Made by a program: the position numbers and the translations under genes. A stretch of 64,000 nt of DNA, from assembly GCA_017621455.1 (NCBI GenBank), contig JAGATC010000020.1, positions 1-64,000 on the forward strand. Reading direction: 5' to 3'. The notes below the pieces were generated by a model. It saw nothing but the letters and a program-made list of their open reading frames with translations. It had not been told where the DNA came from and made no database searches. Below, piece by piece: positions 45,585-54,597 of this stretch. The stretch is from Alistipes sp. GTDB lineage: Bacteria; Bacteroidota; Bacteroidia; Bacteroidales; Rikenellaceae. Position 1 is the stretch's first letter, and every line of letters begins with the position of its first letter.

Positions 45585-47363
45585 ATGTTTCTACCGACTA
45601 CCATAAAGGAGGTTGAGGCCCGAGGATGGGATGAGCTCGATGTCATCATCTTCTCGGGCGATGCCTATATCGACCACCCGGCATTTGGCCCTGCGGTCAT
45701 CGGCCGTATTCTCGAGGCCGAGGGTTATCGTGTGGCTATCGTGCCTCAGCCCAACTGGCGCGACGACCTGCGCGACTTCAAGAAATTGGGCAAGCCGCGC
45801 CTATTCTTCGCCGTGTCGGCAGGCGCTATGGACTCGATGGTGAATCACTACACCGCCAACCTGCGCCTGCGCTCGAACGATGCCTATACGCCTGGCGGTA
45901 AGGCTGGTTTTCGTCCCGACCGCACGGTAGATACCTACACGAAGATTCTCAAGCAGTTATACCCACATACTCCGGTTGTTGTAGGTGGTATCGAGGCCTC
46001 GCTACGCCGCCTCACGCACTACGACTACTGGACCGATAAGCTGCAGCGCTCGATACTCGCTACGTCGGGTGCCGACCTACTTGTCTACGGCATGGGCGAC
46101 AAGGTTATCCGCGATGTGGTTAAGGCACTACGTAACGGCTTTAATATGAAACTGTTGCGTGGTCTACGTCAGGTGGGTTTTATGGCTGACAAGGAGTATG
46201 TCGAGCGACTATATAACGGCAAGACCATCGTGCTACACTCCTACGAAGAGTGTGTCGAGGATAAGAAGAAGTTTGGTGAGAACTTCTGTGAGATAGAGAC
46301 GCTGAGCAATATGATGCAGTGCGAGACTACGCTTGTAGAGCGTGTGGATGATAGCTATGTTGTCATCACCCCGCCCTATGAGCGCCTTACGACCGAGGAG
46401 CTCGACCACTCGTTCGACCTCGCTTACGAGCGTGCTCCCCACCCACGATATAAGGGCAAGGGTGATATACCTGCCTGGGAGATGATTAAGCACTCGGTGA
46501 ATATCCATCGTGGTTGCTTTGGTGGTTGCTCCTTCTGCACCATCTCGGCACATCAGGGTAAGTTTATCAGCTCACGCTCAGAACGCTCGATACTCGCTGA
46601 GATAGAGCAGATTACGAAGATGTCCGACTTCAAGGGCTACCTCTCGGATGTGGGCGCTCCCTCGGCAAATATGTATCGCATGAGTGGCAAGAACGAGGAG
46701 CTATGCAAGAGGTGCAAGCGCCCTTCGTGCCTGCATCCCAAGCTCTGCCCCAATATGAACAACAACCACCAGCCGTTGCTCGACCTCTACCGCCGTGTTC
46801 GCGAGACAAAGGGCATAAAACGTGCATTTATCGGTAGTGGTATTCGTTACGACCTCTTCGACGACTCGCCATATTTCGAGACTGTGGTTAAGCACCATAC
46901 CTCGGGACGTCTGAAGGTGGCCCCAGAGCATACTGAGGACCATGTGCTGAAGCTTATGCGTAAGCCATCGTTCCAGATGTTCGAGCGCATCAACTCGCGC
47001 TTTCAGCAGATATGCCGACGTAATGAGTTGAAGTATCAGCTTATTCCATATTTTATTTCGTCGCACCCTGGTTGCGAGGAGCGCGATATGCGGGCACTCT
47101 CAGAGAGGGTTCTCGGCAAGCTACACTTCACGCTCGAGCAGGTGCAGGATCTCACACCCACGCCTATGACCCTGTCGTCGGTGATGTTCTATATGGGCGA
47201 GAACCCTTATACGGGTGAGATGCTCTATGTGGCACGCTCGCAGGAGGATAAGCGTAAGCAGAAGAGCTATTTCTTTGGCGGTAAGCTCCCCGAAGCGCAC
47301 CCCCAGAAGAGGCAAAGTAGCCGTGCGCATACAAACAGAAAGTATGGTAAAAATAGACGTTAA
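45585..47363 (+). CDS. YgiQ-family radical SAM protein
   Basis: This is a 592-residue member of the UPF0313/YgiQ family, whose reaction is unknown to me. The radical SAM cluster motif HRGCFGGCSFC is at about 311-321. A second cysteine group (CKRCKRPSCLHPKLC near 376-390) may bind another metal cluster. The N-terminal part (DVIIFSGDAYIDHPAFGPAV) is a Rossmann-like domain seen in other B12-type radical SAM proteins. The C-terminus is basic. It lies 71 bases after rluD and 19 bases before the repeat lipoprotein. Confidence 0.93.
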   Translation: MFLPTTIKEVEARGWDELDVIIFSGDAYIDHPAFGPAVIGRILEAEGYRVAIVPQPNWRDDLRDFKKLGKPRLFFAVSAGAMDSMVNHYTANLRLRSNDAYTPGGKAGFRPDRTVDTYTKILKQLYPHTPVVVGGIEASLRRLTHYDYWTDKLQRSILATSGADLLVYGMGDKVIRDVVKALRNGFNMKLLRGLRQVGFMADKEYVERLYNGKTIVLHSYEECVEDKKKFGENFCEIETLSNMMQCETTLVERVDDSYVVITPPYERLTTEELDHSFDLAYERAPHPRYKGKGDIPAWEMIKHSVNIHRGCFGGCSFCTISAHQGKFISSRSERSILAEIEQITKMSDFKGYLSDVGAPSANMYRMSGKNEELCKRCKRPSCLHPKLCPNMNNNHQPLLDLYRRVRETKGIKRAFIGSGIRYDLFDDSPYFETVVKHHTSGRLKVAPEHTEDHVLKLMRKPSFQMFERINSRFQQICRRNELKYQLIPYFISSHPGCEERDMRALSERVLGKLHFTLEQVQDLTPTPMTLSSVMFYMGENPYTGEMLYVARSQEDKRKQKSYFFGGKLPEAHPQKRQSSRAHTNRKYGKNRR

Positions 47364-47382
47364 ATCACATAAACACATGATT

Positions 47383-47673
47383 ATGAAAAAGTTATTATTT
47401 TTGATTACACTGCCTCTTGCTATGGTTGCATGCATGGGTAATTCAAATTCGGATGCCAAGGATTGGGAGGATAAGGCTAAGGAGTTTGCAAACGACGTTG
47501 CTGATAAGAGCGTGGAGCTCTATAACGAGGCAGCGCCCGTAGTTGAGCAGGCAGCAAAGGATGCAGCGGATAAGAGTGTTGAGCTCTACAACGAGGCTGC
47601 TCCCGTAGTTGAGCAGGCGGCAAAGGATGCTGCTGATAAGAGCGTTGAACTATATAACGATCTTAGCAAGTAA
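47383..47673 (+). CDS. Small lipoprotein with 22-residue repeats
   Basis: The 96-residue protein starts MKKLLFLITLPLAMVAC; an ATG six bases upstream is equally possible. Lipobox AMVAC places the lipidated cysteine at 17. The mature part is a helical repeat: ADKSVELYNEAAPVVEQAAK plus DA occurs twice, then a partial third copy, ADKSVELYND. The repeated DNA units differ mainly at synonymous positions, so the protein pattern is kept by selection. The pattern recalls small apolipoprotein-like amphipathic repeats. It is the last gene of the tgt operon and is followed by a perfect terminator. Confidence 0.88.
   Translation: MKKLLFLITLPLAMVACMGNSNSDAKDWEDKAKEFANDVADKSVELYNEAAPVVEQAAKDAADKSVELYNEAAPVVEQAAKDAADKSVELYNDLSK
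47500..47661 (+). repeat. 66-base tandem repeat, 2.5 copies, coding
   Basis: Units at 47500-47565, 47566-47631 and a partial unit at 47632-47661, in the frame of the small lipoprotein gene. The copies differ at scattered third codon positions, so they are older than the secE repeat. Confidence 0.95.
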
Positions 47674-47692
47674 CGGTTAACTATGAAAACGT

Positions 47693-47730
47693 AGATGGCT
47701 GGCTACAAACATAGCCAGCCATCTTTTTTT
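47693..47730 (+). terminator. Intrinsic terminator of the tgt-lipoprotein operon
   Basis: A perfect 13-pair stem AGATGGCTGGCTA (47693-47705)/TAGCCAGCCATCT (47712-47724) with a six-base loop is followed by a run of seven T. It may also end the convergent kinase transcript, though the T-run on that side is weak. Confidence 0.96.
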
Positions 47731-47746
47731 GCTGTGTCTCAATATG

Positions 47747-48751
47747 TTAAAAGAGGTATTTCTCGGTGCGAACCTTTTCGGTGAGTGTAAATATCTCGCG
47801 CCATGCATCCTCGCCAAACGTGGTGCCTACGACCTCGATAACCTTGCCTGCTGTGATTGCGCCGATGGTGCCACATGCGCGTAGTGACATACCCTCTGAG
47901 AGACCATACATAAAGCCCGCGGCGTAGAAGTCGCCAGCGCCTGTGGTATCCACACGCTTAGCTGCCGCCATAATACCCACGTGCACAACCTCCTCGCCAC
48001 GCTTAATAAGCGCGCCACGCATGCCAATCTTCACCACAACAAGCTCACACATCGCACCGATATGATTGAGTGCAGCGTGTGGGTCGCTCTCGCCCGTAAA
48101 GGCGCGCGCCTCATCCTCGTTGGCAAAGAGAATGTCTACGTAGCGCTTAACTATGTCATACAAGAAGTCGCGGTTCTCCTCCACCACGTTGAACGATGCA
48201 AGGTCGATGGCTACCTTTAGGCCATGTGCCTTAGCACGCTCTATGGCTGTGCGTATAAGGTCGTGGTCCTGAACGAGATAGCCCTCAATATATAGGCAGT
48301 CGTAGTCGTCAAAGATGGCGCCATCAATATCCTCTGCCTGAAGGTCTGCTGCGGCACCGAGGTGTGTGACAAACGTGCGCTCACCGTCGGGCGAAACCAA
48401 GGCTACGCACTTGCCCGAGCGCTCCTCGCTGCGAAGTATGAAGGGCTCAACGCCGATATTGCGCAGTGCCTGCTCGTAGAACTCACCCGTGGTATCTTCG
48501 CCCACCTTGCCAATGAATCCCACCTTGCAGCCAAGACGTGCCATGGCACGTATGGTGTTACCCGCCGAGCCACCAAGCGATAGTGAGTAGGGGCATCCCG
48601 CCACAGCCTTCGATATGGCTGTCTGCAACTGGCTGTCTACAAGGCTCATAGAGCCCTTGACCAACTGGTATTCTTCTAATACATTGTCGTTTGAGAGGTT
48701 GACAAGCATGTCGGTCAGAGCATTGCCAATGCCTATTACACGTCGAATCAT
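47747..48751 (-). CDS. PfkB-family kinase, adenosine kinase-like
   Basis: This 334-residue sugar/nucleoside kinase has the N-terminal signature GGSAGNTIRAMARLGCKVGF near 56 and the C-terminal signature DTTGAGDFYAAGFMYGL near 269-285, where the aspartate is the catalytic base. The N-terminus (VIGIGNALTDMLVNLSND) resembles the adenosine kinase branch of the family more than ribokinase or fructokinase. Substrate assignment is therefore tentative. It lies downstream of pfkA on the same strand (44-base gap). Confidence 0.9.
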   Translation of the reverse strand: MIRRVIGIGNALTDMLVNLSNDNVLEEYQLVKGSMSLVDSQLQTAISKAVAGCPYSLSLGGSAGNTIRAMARLGCKVGFIGKVGEDTTGEFYEQALRNIGVEPFILRSEERSGKCVALVSPDGERTFVTHLGAAADLQAEDIDGAIFDDYDCLYIEGYLVQDHDLIRTAIERAKAHGLKVAIDLASFNVVEENRDFLYDIVKRYVDILFANEDEARAFTGESDPHAALNHIGAMCELVVVKIGMRGALIKRGEEVVHVGIMAAAKRVDTTGAGDFYAAGFMYGLSEGMSLRACGTIGAITAGKVIEVVGTTFGEDAWREIFTLTEKVRTEKYLF

Positions 48752-48795
48752 TTGGGTAGTATCTTTCTAATTAGTTGTTTTTCAGTAGTATATGC

Positions 48796-49776
48796 CTAAA
48801 TCGAGAGAATTTTTACCAGCTCTATATCGGCATTGCTTACAGGTTTCTTCTCGGTTGTTGCCTTTGAGAATGGGGTGTAGACAAGCTCCCCGTTTTTAAT
48901 GCCAATCATCACGTTGCGCTGTCCCTCCATCAGAGCCGTAATAGCCTGGGCGCCCATGCGTGAGGCGAGGATACGGTCGGCAGCCGTGGGTGAGCCACCA
49001 CGCTGTAGGTGACCCAATATTGTCACCCTCGCATCATACTCTGGAAACTCCTCCTTAATGCGCTGAGCAAGGCCGAGAGCACCTCCCGTCTCGGGGTTCT
49101 CGGCAACAAGGACTATTGCTGAGCTCTTGCTCTTGCGGAAACCTCGGTTTACAAGGTCGGCAAGCTGGTCTATCTCTGTCTCCTTCTCGGGGATGATGGC
49201 AGCCTCGGCACCCGATGCAATAGCGCCATTAAGTGCGAGGTAGCCGGCCATGTGTCCCATAACCTCCACGAAGAAGAGGCGCTCGTGGCTTGTAGCCGTG
49301 TCGCGAATTTTATCCACCGCCTCGACAATGGTATTTAGCGCCGTGTCGTAGCCTATGGTGCGGTCTGTTCCTCCGAGGTCGTTGTCTATGGTGCCCGGAA
49401 GTCCGATAATAGGTATGTCAAACTCCTCGGCAAAGATGCGTGCTCCCGTGAGTGTGCCATCGCCACCAATCACCACAAGAGCATCGATGCCCGCATTACG
49501 CATATTTTCAAATGCCGTAGCGCGACCTTCAGCCGTGGTAAACTCGCGGCAGCGAGCGGTCTTAAGTATGGTGCCGCCATGCTGCACGATGTTGCTGACA
49601 GATTTCGAAGAAAACTCCTCTATCTCGTTGAATACCAAGCCATAGTAGCCACGCTTGATGCCCATTACGCGGAGTCCGTGATATATCGCTGAGCGTGTTA
49701 CGGCGCGTATTGCTGCGTTCATGCCTGGAGCGTCACCTCCCGAGGTGAGTATGCCTATTGTCTTAATTTTTGTCAT
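48796..49776 (-). CDS. pfkA: ATP-dependent 6-phosphofructokinase
   Basis: PfkA commits fructose 6-phosphate to glycolysis. The 326 residues show [19 protein letters not shown] at 8-26, [11 protein letters not shown] near 103 (a glycine at this position is typical of ATP-using rather than pyrophosphate-using forms) and the catalytic [11 protein letters not shown] near 128-138. [17 protein letters not shown] is normal. The gap to the TIR gene upstream is 65 bases, with no clear promoter. Confidence 0.97.
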   Translation of the reverse strand: MTKIKTIGILTSGGDAPGMNAAIRAVTRSAIYHGLRVMGIKRGYYGLVFNEIEEFSSKSVSNIVQHGGTILKTARCREFTTAEGRATAFENMRNAGIDALVVIGGDGTLTGARIFAEEFDIPIIGLPGTIDNDLGGTDRTIGYDTALNTIVEAVDKIRDTATSHERLFFVEVMGHMAGYLALNGAIASGAEAAIIPEKETEIDQLADLVNRGFRKSKSSAIVLVAENPETGGALGLAQRIKEEFPEYDARVTILGHLQRGGSPTAADRILASRMGAQAITALMEGQRNVMIGIKNGELVYTPFSKATTEKKPVSNADIELVKILSI

Positions 49777-49841
49777 GTTGTGTAAATTTAGTTGTCTCCA
49801 TCTCCTTGGCTCCTGCCAAAAGCATACCAGCGGAACTCTAA

Positions 49842-51008
49842 CTACTTCTCAGAGATGTCGAATTTTGCGATGACACACACATTGAATGTCCTATACTTAT
49901 CCTGTTGCGACTTGTAGCCCTCGTCCTCATCGTGTTTCATCTCGTAGTCGCAGTCGATAACATGTGCCGATCGTTGTCCTGTCTCTGTTGAGCTCCAATA
50001 GGTGCCATCAATAAGGTCGCCCATATGGCTTTCGCTCATGGCTCTATTGAGAATATCTCTTCTGAGATAGATCATCTCTAACTCGTTTACTGAGGGTATA
50101 TACCACTCTTCGCCATAACTATTCATAACCTCAGCGAAGATGGGGAATGTTACATGGTTGCCCTGCGTAAGCATCTTCATGTTATTCCTGCCATCGTGGT
50201 GGTCGCTGGCTAATGTGCTGCATGTCATCCACTCTCCCCTAAACTGCCTATAGTTTACGACGCTTACTACCTTGCTATCTGGGCTGATGTCGAAGATGAT
50301 ACCATCCTCATGTATGTCGCCAATTTGCTTTGTTTGACGCTTGAGTGCGGTATTAGGGATGCTTAGATTCATAAAGCGGGCGGCATCCTCCTCCGAGGTT
50401 ATCTCCTCACTGGTCTCATTAGATGAGGTAGTCGTTTGGGTGGTTGTCTCCGTGTCATGCTCCTTCTCATCAGGCTGAAAACGGTCGAATAACATAAAGC
50501 CCAGAGCTACAGCCATCATGCAGATAACGATAATTAGCTGATTTGTTCGATTGGATATTAACTCTAACAGTCGACCTCTCTCCCTATCGGTCGGTTTGCG
50601 CTTTTTGCCCAAGTGAGCGCATAGGTCGTCGATAAAGTCGGGGTCGATAGGCGTATCCTTCATATATTTGATGTTCACATCGCTGAACATGAAGGATATT
50701 CTTGGGGGCATCGAGGAGTTGTCGATGACGTAAGGTATCACCATCATCTCCTTGGCATAGGCAAACGAGATCTCTTTTACCGTGAAGCGTGACTTGTAGG
50801 AGTTCTCACTCGCAACATATAGCATCATTCGGCTTTGGCAAATGGCGTCGGCAAGAATCTCAGGGAAGTTGTGGCCCACGGCAATGCCCTCCGTATCGCG
50901 GAAGTAGCTCAGTTCGTATTTGTCGAGAGCCGAGCATATCTTGTCGACTACCGCGCTATCCTTGCGCGAGTAGCTTATAAAGATGTCGTATTTTATTTCC
51001 GCTGCCAT
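49842..51008 (-). CDS. TIR domain - membrane helix - DUF1566/Lcl-like domain protein
   Basis: This 388-residue protein has an N-terminal TIR domain (about 5-135; [35 protein letters not shown]). E79 is at the position of the catalytic glutamate of NAD-cleaving TIR proteins. A basic stretch precedes one membrane helix at 157-174 ([18 protein letters not shown]), then an acidic T/S/E-rich linker (177-215) and a C-terminal domain (about 228-385) with [17 protein letters not shown] and TYWSSTET, the layout of DUF1566/Lcl-type domains. The TIR part would be cytosolic and the C-terminal part periplasmic, suggesting signal-triggered NAD cleavage or signalling. No partner gene is evident. It has its own promoter. 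Confidence 0.88.
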   Translation of the reverse strand: MAAEIKYDIFISYSRKDSAVVDKICSALDKYELSYFRDTEGIAVGHNFPEILADAICQSRMMLYVASENSYKSRFTVKEISFAYAKEMMVIPYVIDNSSMPPRISFMFSDVNIKYMKDTPIDPDFIDDLCAHLGKKRKPTDRERGRLLELISNRTNQLIIVICMMAVALGFMLFDRFQPDEKEHDTETTTQTTTSSNETSEEITSEEDAARFMNLSIPNTALKRQTKQIGDIHEDGIIFDISPDSKVVSVVNYRQFRGEWMTCSTLASDHHDGRNNMKMLTQGNHVTFPIFAEVMNSYGEEWYIPSVNELEMIYLRRDILNRAMSESHMGDLIDGTYWSSTETGQRSAHVIDCDYEMKHDEDEGYKSQQDKYRTFNVCVIAKFDISEK

Positions 51009-51015
51009 ATCCCTA

Positions 51016-51045
51016 CAAAGATACGAACATTTTGCTAATCAGCAA
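51016..51045 (-). promoter_or_regulatory. Promoter of the TIR gene, near-leaderless
   Basis: Minus strand TTG (51045-51043), 19-base spacer, TATCTTTG (51023-51016). The expected start of transcription is only a few bases before the ATG at 51008, and the TIR domain begins at residue 5, so the mRNA would be almost leaderless. Confidence 0.75.
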
Positions 51046-51047
51046 AA
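51030..51047. promoter_or_regulatory. Inverted repeat over the TIR promoter, possible operator
   Basis: TTTTGCT (51030-51036) and AGCAAAA (51041-51047) form a perfect seven-pair palindrome with a four-base centre. It covers part of the spacer and the whole -33 box of the TIR promoter, a classic position for a repressor site. No regulator gene is adjacent. Confidence 0.55.
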
Positions 51048-51081
51048 TTTCTGTGTAACGTTATCCTCTACTGATAGTTAC

Positions 51082-51114
51082 AAAAAAGTTGGGTCAGCTT
51101 CTGCCGACCCAACT
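51082..51114 (-). terminator. Intrinsic terminator of the ppiD-like gene
   Basis: On the minus strand AGTTGGGTC pairs with GACCCAACT and is followed by six T. It lies 25 bases after the stop and ends the envelope/repair run. Confidence 0.95.
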
Positions 51115-51139
51115 CCATATAGTTTGTGTGATGACTCTG

Positions 51140-53104
51140 TTAGATCTCGCCCTCACCACGTAAGTCAACAATCTCAACGCCCTCCATGATGTCACCGCTG
51201 CGGGTAGCCTCCTGGGTCATAGCTGCGCGCTTAGCAGCACGGTCAGCATTCTTATAAGCGTCGTTTGCGTCAGTAACCTTTGTGGTCTCAAACAAGTATA
51301 CGCCATCAGCACCCATTACGTATGCTGACTCACCCTCCTGGCTGCGTACGATAGCATTTACCAATGCGCTGTCGAGAGTGCTGTTGTTAACAGTAACGTT
51401 TGCAAATGCCTCGCTCTTGCCCTCGAACTTGAGTGTCTGCTGTGCTGCAGCAAACTTCTTCTCCTTCTCGAGCTGTGTCTTGATAATGAAATCGTTCTTG
51501 GGGAGGTACTCGTTCTCGTCGATGTTGGTTACCATAGCAACGTAGATGGTGTTATTTGCTGTCCAGCTCTTCTTCTCACCAACCTTAGCGTCGTATGCCC
51601 AGAGAGCTGCGCTACGTGAGTTCTCGATAGGCATAGCATACATGCCCTCACCCTTGTGAAGTGAAGCGCGCTGGTCGAGACGGCATACGTTCATATCCAT
51701 CTCTACGCGGTAGCTGTTCTCGTTAGCCACCTGGTTGAATGTCTCGCGAGTGTCGCCAGCGTTTGCCATGAATGTGGCAGCAGCCTTGGTAATCTCGTCG
51801 GTAGTCTCCTTGCTGGGCTTAACAACATAATCCACGTTAGCTGTAAGCACGAAGTCATTCTTTGCTCCAAGCTCAGTAATCTTAATAGCTGCGGGCTTGT
51901 TGTTGTAGGTGTATACAAATACATCGCCAACCTTAGCGTTGATAAACTTGTCGGCATCACGCTCGTTGAGGTTGGTCATGTCGATGCTACCAGTTGTTAC
52001 ATTCTCAAAGCCAGTCATGTCGCCGTTAGCCTCGTTAATCTTAGCTACCAACTCCTCAGCTGCTATGATGTTGTCAGCAGTGATGGCGCTGAATGAGTAG
52101 CTTGCAGGAGCCTTAACCTTCGATACGATGTACATCGCCTCCCATTTGTTATTGTTGAGAACGGGACCATAGTTCTTGTTATCTTTGATGGCAGCGGCAG
52201 CATCGCCTGTGATGTCGCTTACGAGTACGTAGTTGCCAATTTTGCCACCCACGTTGCTAAGAGCGCTACGAATAGCCTTGGCGTCGTTGCCTGCGGCTAC
52301 TGCTGCAGCGTTAGCCTCGTTGATAGCAGCCTCTGCAGCCTCCATGTCAGCAGCGCTTGCTGCGATGGGGAACTCTACATACTGCACGGTGCGAGCATTG
52401 TAGTAGGGGTTATCCTGGCGGTGAGCATTGTAGTATGCATCAATCTCCTCAGCTGTAACCTCATCACATACGATCTCCGCGTAGGGCAACTTTACGTAGT
52501 TACCGTCGAACGAAAGCAACTCGCGGCTAAGGGCGTTCTCAACCTCCAAGCTGTTGGTGTACTTACCTGCAGAGTAGATAGCGAAAGCACGCTGGCTAAC
52601 AAGCATATACTCAGCATACTTGCCACTCATGCCCCAGATGTAGTTAAGGGCCTCGTTGCCCTCCTCCTTTGTGATAGTGGGGTCAGACATCATAAGCTCG
52701 TTAGCTGTGTTCTGGAGGTAGATATCCTTATCTGTAGAGATATAACCAATTGCAGCAGCCTCGTATGCAGGCTTCAAATACTGGTTATATACAACGAACT
52801 CGTGCATCAAGCCTGCTACGAAGTCGGGATCAACATTCTGAGCGGGCATGTTGAATCTCTTATAGTACATGTCTCTATAGAGATAATCGCAGGTCTCCTG
52901 ATACTCCTGCTGATACTGCTGGTAGTCAGCCTGTGTAACCTCGTTGCCATCAACGATCATAACAATCTCGCCCTGGTTCTGTGCATCGGCACCGTTGCCA
53001 CGCATAGAGAGCTGATCACCAAGAATAAATGCAACAAGCACGAGTGCAATGACCACCGAAAGGATAATGCCGTACTTGGTTCTCAATGTGTTTAATGAAG
53101 CCAT
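51140..53104 (-). CDS. PpiD/SurA-like membrane-anchored periplasmic chaperone
   Basis: The 654-residue protein has an N-terminal membrane helix (YGIILSVVIALVLVAFILGD, 11-30) and a large periplasmic part that starts with a SurA-N/PpiD-like segment (VDGNEVTQADYQQYQQEYQE). This layout is that of the PpiD family, which assists folding of secreted proteins near the Sec translocon. The parvulin isomerase motifs (ARHI, GGDLG) cannot be found where expected; the region with FSAITADNIIAAEELVAKIN may be a degenerate copy. A chaperone role without isomerase activity is therefore likely. It is the last gene of the run. Confidence 0.87.
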   Translation of the reverse strand: MASLNTLRTKYGIILSVVIALVLVAFILGDQLSMRGNGADAQNQGEIVMIVDGNEVTQADYQQYQQEYQETCDYLYRDMYYKRFNMPAQNVDPDFVAGLMHEFVVYNQYLKPAYEAAAIGYISTDKDIYLQNTANELMMSDPTITKEEGNEALNYIWGMSGKYAEYMLVSQRAFAIYSAGKYTNSLEVENALSRELLSFDGNYVKLPYAEIVCDEVTAEEIDAYYNAHRQDNPYYNARTVQYVEFPIAASAADMEAAEAAINEANAAAVAAGNDAKAIRSALSNVGGKIGNYVLVSDITGDAAAAIKDNKNYGPVLNNNKWEAMYIVSKVKAPASYSFSAITADNIIAAEELVAKINEANGDMTGFENVTTGSIDMTNLNERDADKFINAKVGDVFVYTYNNKPAAIKITELGAKNDFVLTANVDYVVKPSKETTDEITKAAATFMANAGDTRETFNQVANENSYRVEMDMNVCRLDQRASLHKGEGMYAMPIENSRSAALWAYDAKVGEKKSWTANNTIYVAMVTNIDENEYLPKNDFIIKTQLEKEKKFAAAQQTLKFEGKSEAFANVTVNNSTLDSALVNAIVRSQEGESAYVMGADGVYLFETTKVTDANDAYKNADRAAKRAAMTQEATRSGDIMEGVEIVDLRGEGEI

Positions 53105-53144
53105 ATAAATCTATTTTTATTGTTAAATTCTACATTTAAGACCC

Positions 53145-53152
53145 CAAAGGTA
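53145..53152 (-). promoter_or_regulatory. Possible -7 box of the ppiD-like gene
   Basis: TACCTTTG on the minus strand, 41 bases before the ATG. No TTG is found at the right distance; a TTTAAT-rich stretch is there instead, so the promoter is only half supported. Confidence 0.45.
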
Positions 53153-53264
53153 GTAATTTTTTATTAAACAGCGATAAATATGGACGAAAAATTGCATAGT
53201 AATCAACTCTGCCCCACGAATATGGGTGCCACATTATCGCCTGTCTGCCACTTGAAGTCTCGCT

Positions 53265-54509
53265 TTATCTGTTAACTCGCACACTTACAATGTCGATACG
53301 CGACTGCTTGCGGCTCACAATCTTGATGCTAAACTTCTCGTTGCGAAGCCACTCTCCCTCCATTGGGATTCCGCCATGTTCGGCGATGATATATCCCGCT
53401 AAGGTGTCGTACTCGTCGTTCTCGGGAATACCAAGGTTGTATGTCTCGTTAAGGTACTCCACCTCGTGGCGTGCCGATAGAAGCCACTCATTCTCAGACG
53501 TTTGCTTCTCGATTAGTTCCTGCACGTCGTGCTCATCCTCAATCTCTCCGAAGATCTGCTCAAGCACATCCTCAAGTGATATGATGCCCGCGGTGCCACC
53601 AAATTCATCGATAACCACGGCTATGCTTGCGCGACGCTTCGTGAAGGTCTCGAGCATATCCTGTAGAGGCATGGTCTCGGCAACGTATATGGTCTTGATT
53701 ATGATGTCAGACAGCTCCTTAGGTTGCTCGAAGAGGCTCTTAGAGTTAACGTAGCCGATGATGTTGTCGATGGAGTCGTGCCATACGAATATGCGCGAGA
53801 ATTTAGTCTCGACAAAGCGCTCGGTGAGCTCCTCGATGGTAGTTGTCTCAAGGTCTACAGCCTCCACGTCGACACGCTGCACCATGCAGTCGCGTACGCG
53901 CAAGTCGGCGAAGTCGAGGGCGTTCTGGAACAGACGTATATCCTCCTCCTCTTCGTCGTTTACCTCCACGTTCTCATCCTCGACTAACGAAGCTAAGTCG
54001 TCGCGGTTGAACTCTGTGGGCTCCTCGCGCTGCTCGATTCTGCCTCCCGTAAGGCGTATAAGACCGTATGATATGAGCGTCGAGAAGCGCGTAATGGGGT
54101 AGAGTATGATGTAGAACAGGAAGATTACGGGAGCAAATATGAGGTAGTAGAAGTTGGAGTTGCGGCGTACAACCGACTTGGGTATGTACTCTCCAATGAA
54201 TAGTATTACAATGGTCGATATAATGGTCTGCGCCAGAGCATTCTCTAAGCCAAATAGTTGTACCAAAAATGCTGACATCGACATAGAGTAGATAACCAGA
54301 GCAATGTTGTTACCTACGAGGATTGTGGTTATGTAGTTGCTCGAGTTGCGAGAGAAGATGTCAGCAATATAGTTAAACATAGGGTTTTGCTTGCGGTCAA
54401 TCTCCTCGCGCAGACGATTACGCCCGAGAAAGGCGATCTCCATTCCCGAGAAGAATGCCGAGAATATAAGCATCGTGGCTATTGTTATCACAGTGCCAAT
54501 GAGGTCCAT
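53265..54509 (-). CDS. gldE: CNNM/CorC-type transporter-like protein, GldE family
   Basis: This 414-residue protein has a DUF21 membrane domain with about four helices (1-150), a CBS-domain pair (about 200-330; VRDCMVQRVDVEAVD, VVIDEFGGTAGIISLEDVLE) and a C-terminal CorC_HlyC domain. GldE is named for gliding motility in Flavobacterium; in non-gliding Bacteroidales the likely role is divalent cation transport or homeostasis. It lies 88 bases after lptC and 160 bases before the ppiD-like gene. Confidence 0.9.
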   Translation of the reverse strand: MDLIGTVITIATMLIFSAFFSGMEIAFLGRNRLREEIDRKQNPMFNYIADIFSRNSSNYITTILVGNNIALVIYSMSMSAFLVQLFGLENALAQTIISTIVILFIGEYIPKSVVRRNSNFYYLIFAPVIFLFYIILYPITRFSTLISYGLIRLTGGRIEQREEPTEFNRDDLASLVEDENVEVNDEEEEDIRLFQNALDFADLRVRDCMVQRVDVEAVDLETTTIEELTERFVETKFSRIFVWHDSIDNIIGYVNSKSLFEQPKELSDIIIKTIYVAETMPLQDMLETFTKRRASIAVVIDEFGGTAGIISLEDVLEQIFGEIEDEHDVQELIEKQTSENEWLLSARHEVEYLNETYNLGIPENDEYDTLAGYIIAEHGGIPMEGEWLRNEKFSIKIVSRKQSRIDIVSVRVNR

Positions 54510-54597
54510 ACGAAACTAATGTTGACTATTGGGTTCTATGTTGCTTCTACTTTAGAAGTGTTCTTATTATAATATAGGTATCAAACAGTTAATGGTG

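Noticed and set aside
47215..47382. Longer N-terminus for the repeat lipoprotein
   Set aside because: It would overlap ygiQ in another frame and bury the lipoprotein signal peptide.
47500..47661. CRISPR-like array
   Set aside because: The repeats are tandem without spacers and are coding. No CRISPR array or cas gene is seen anywhere in the window.
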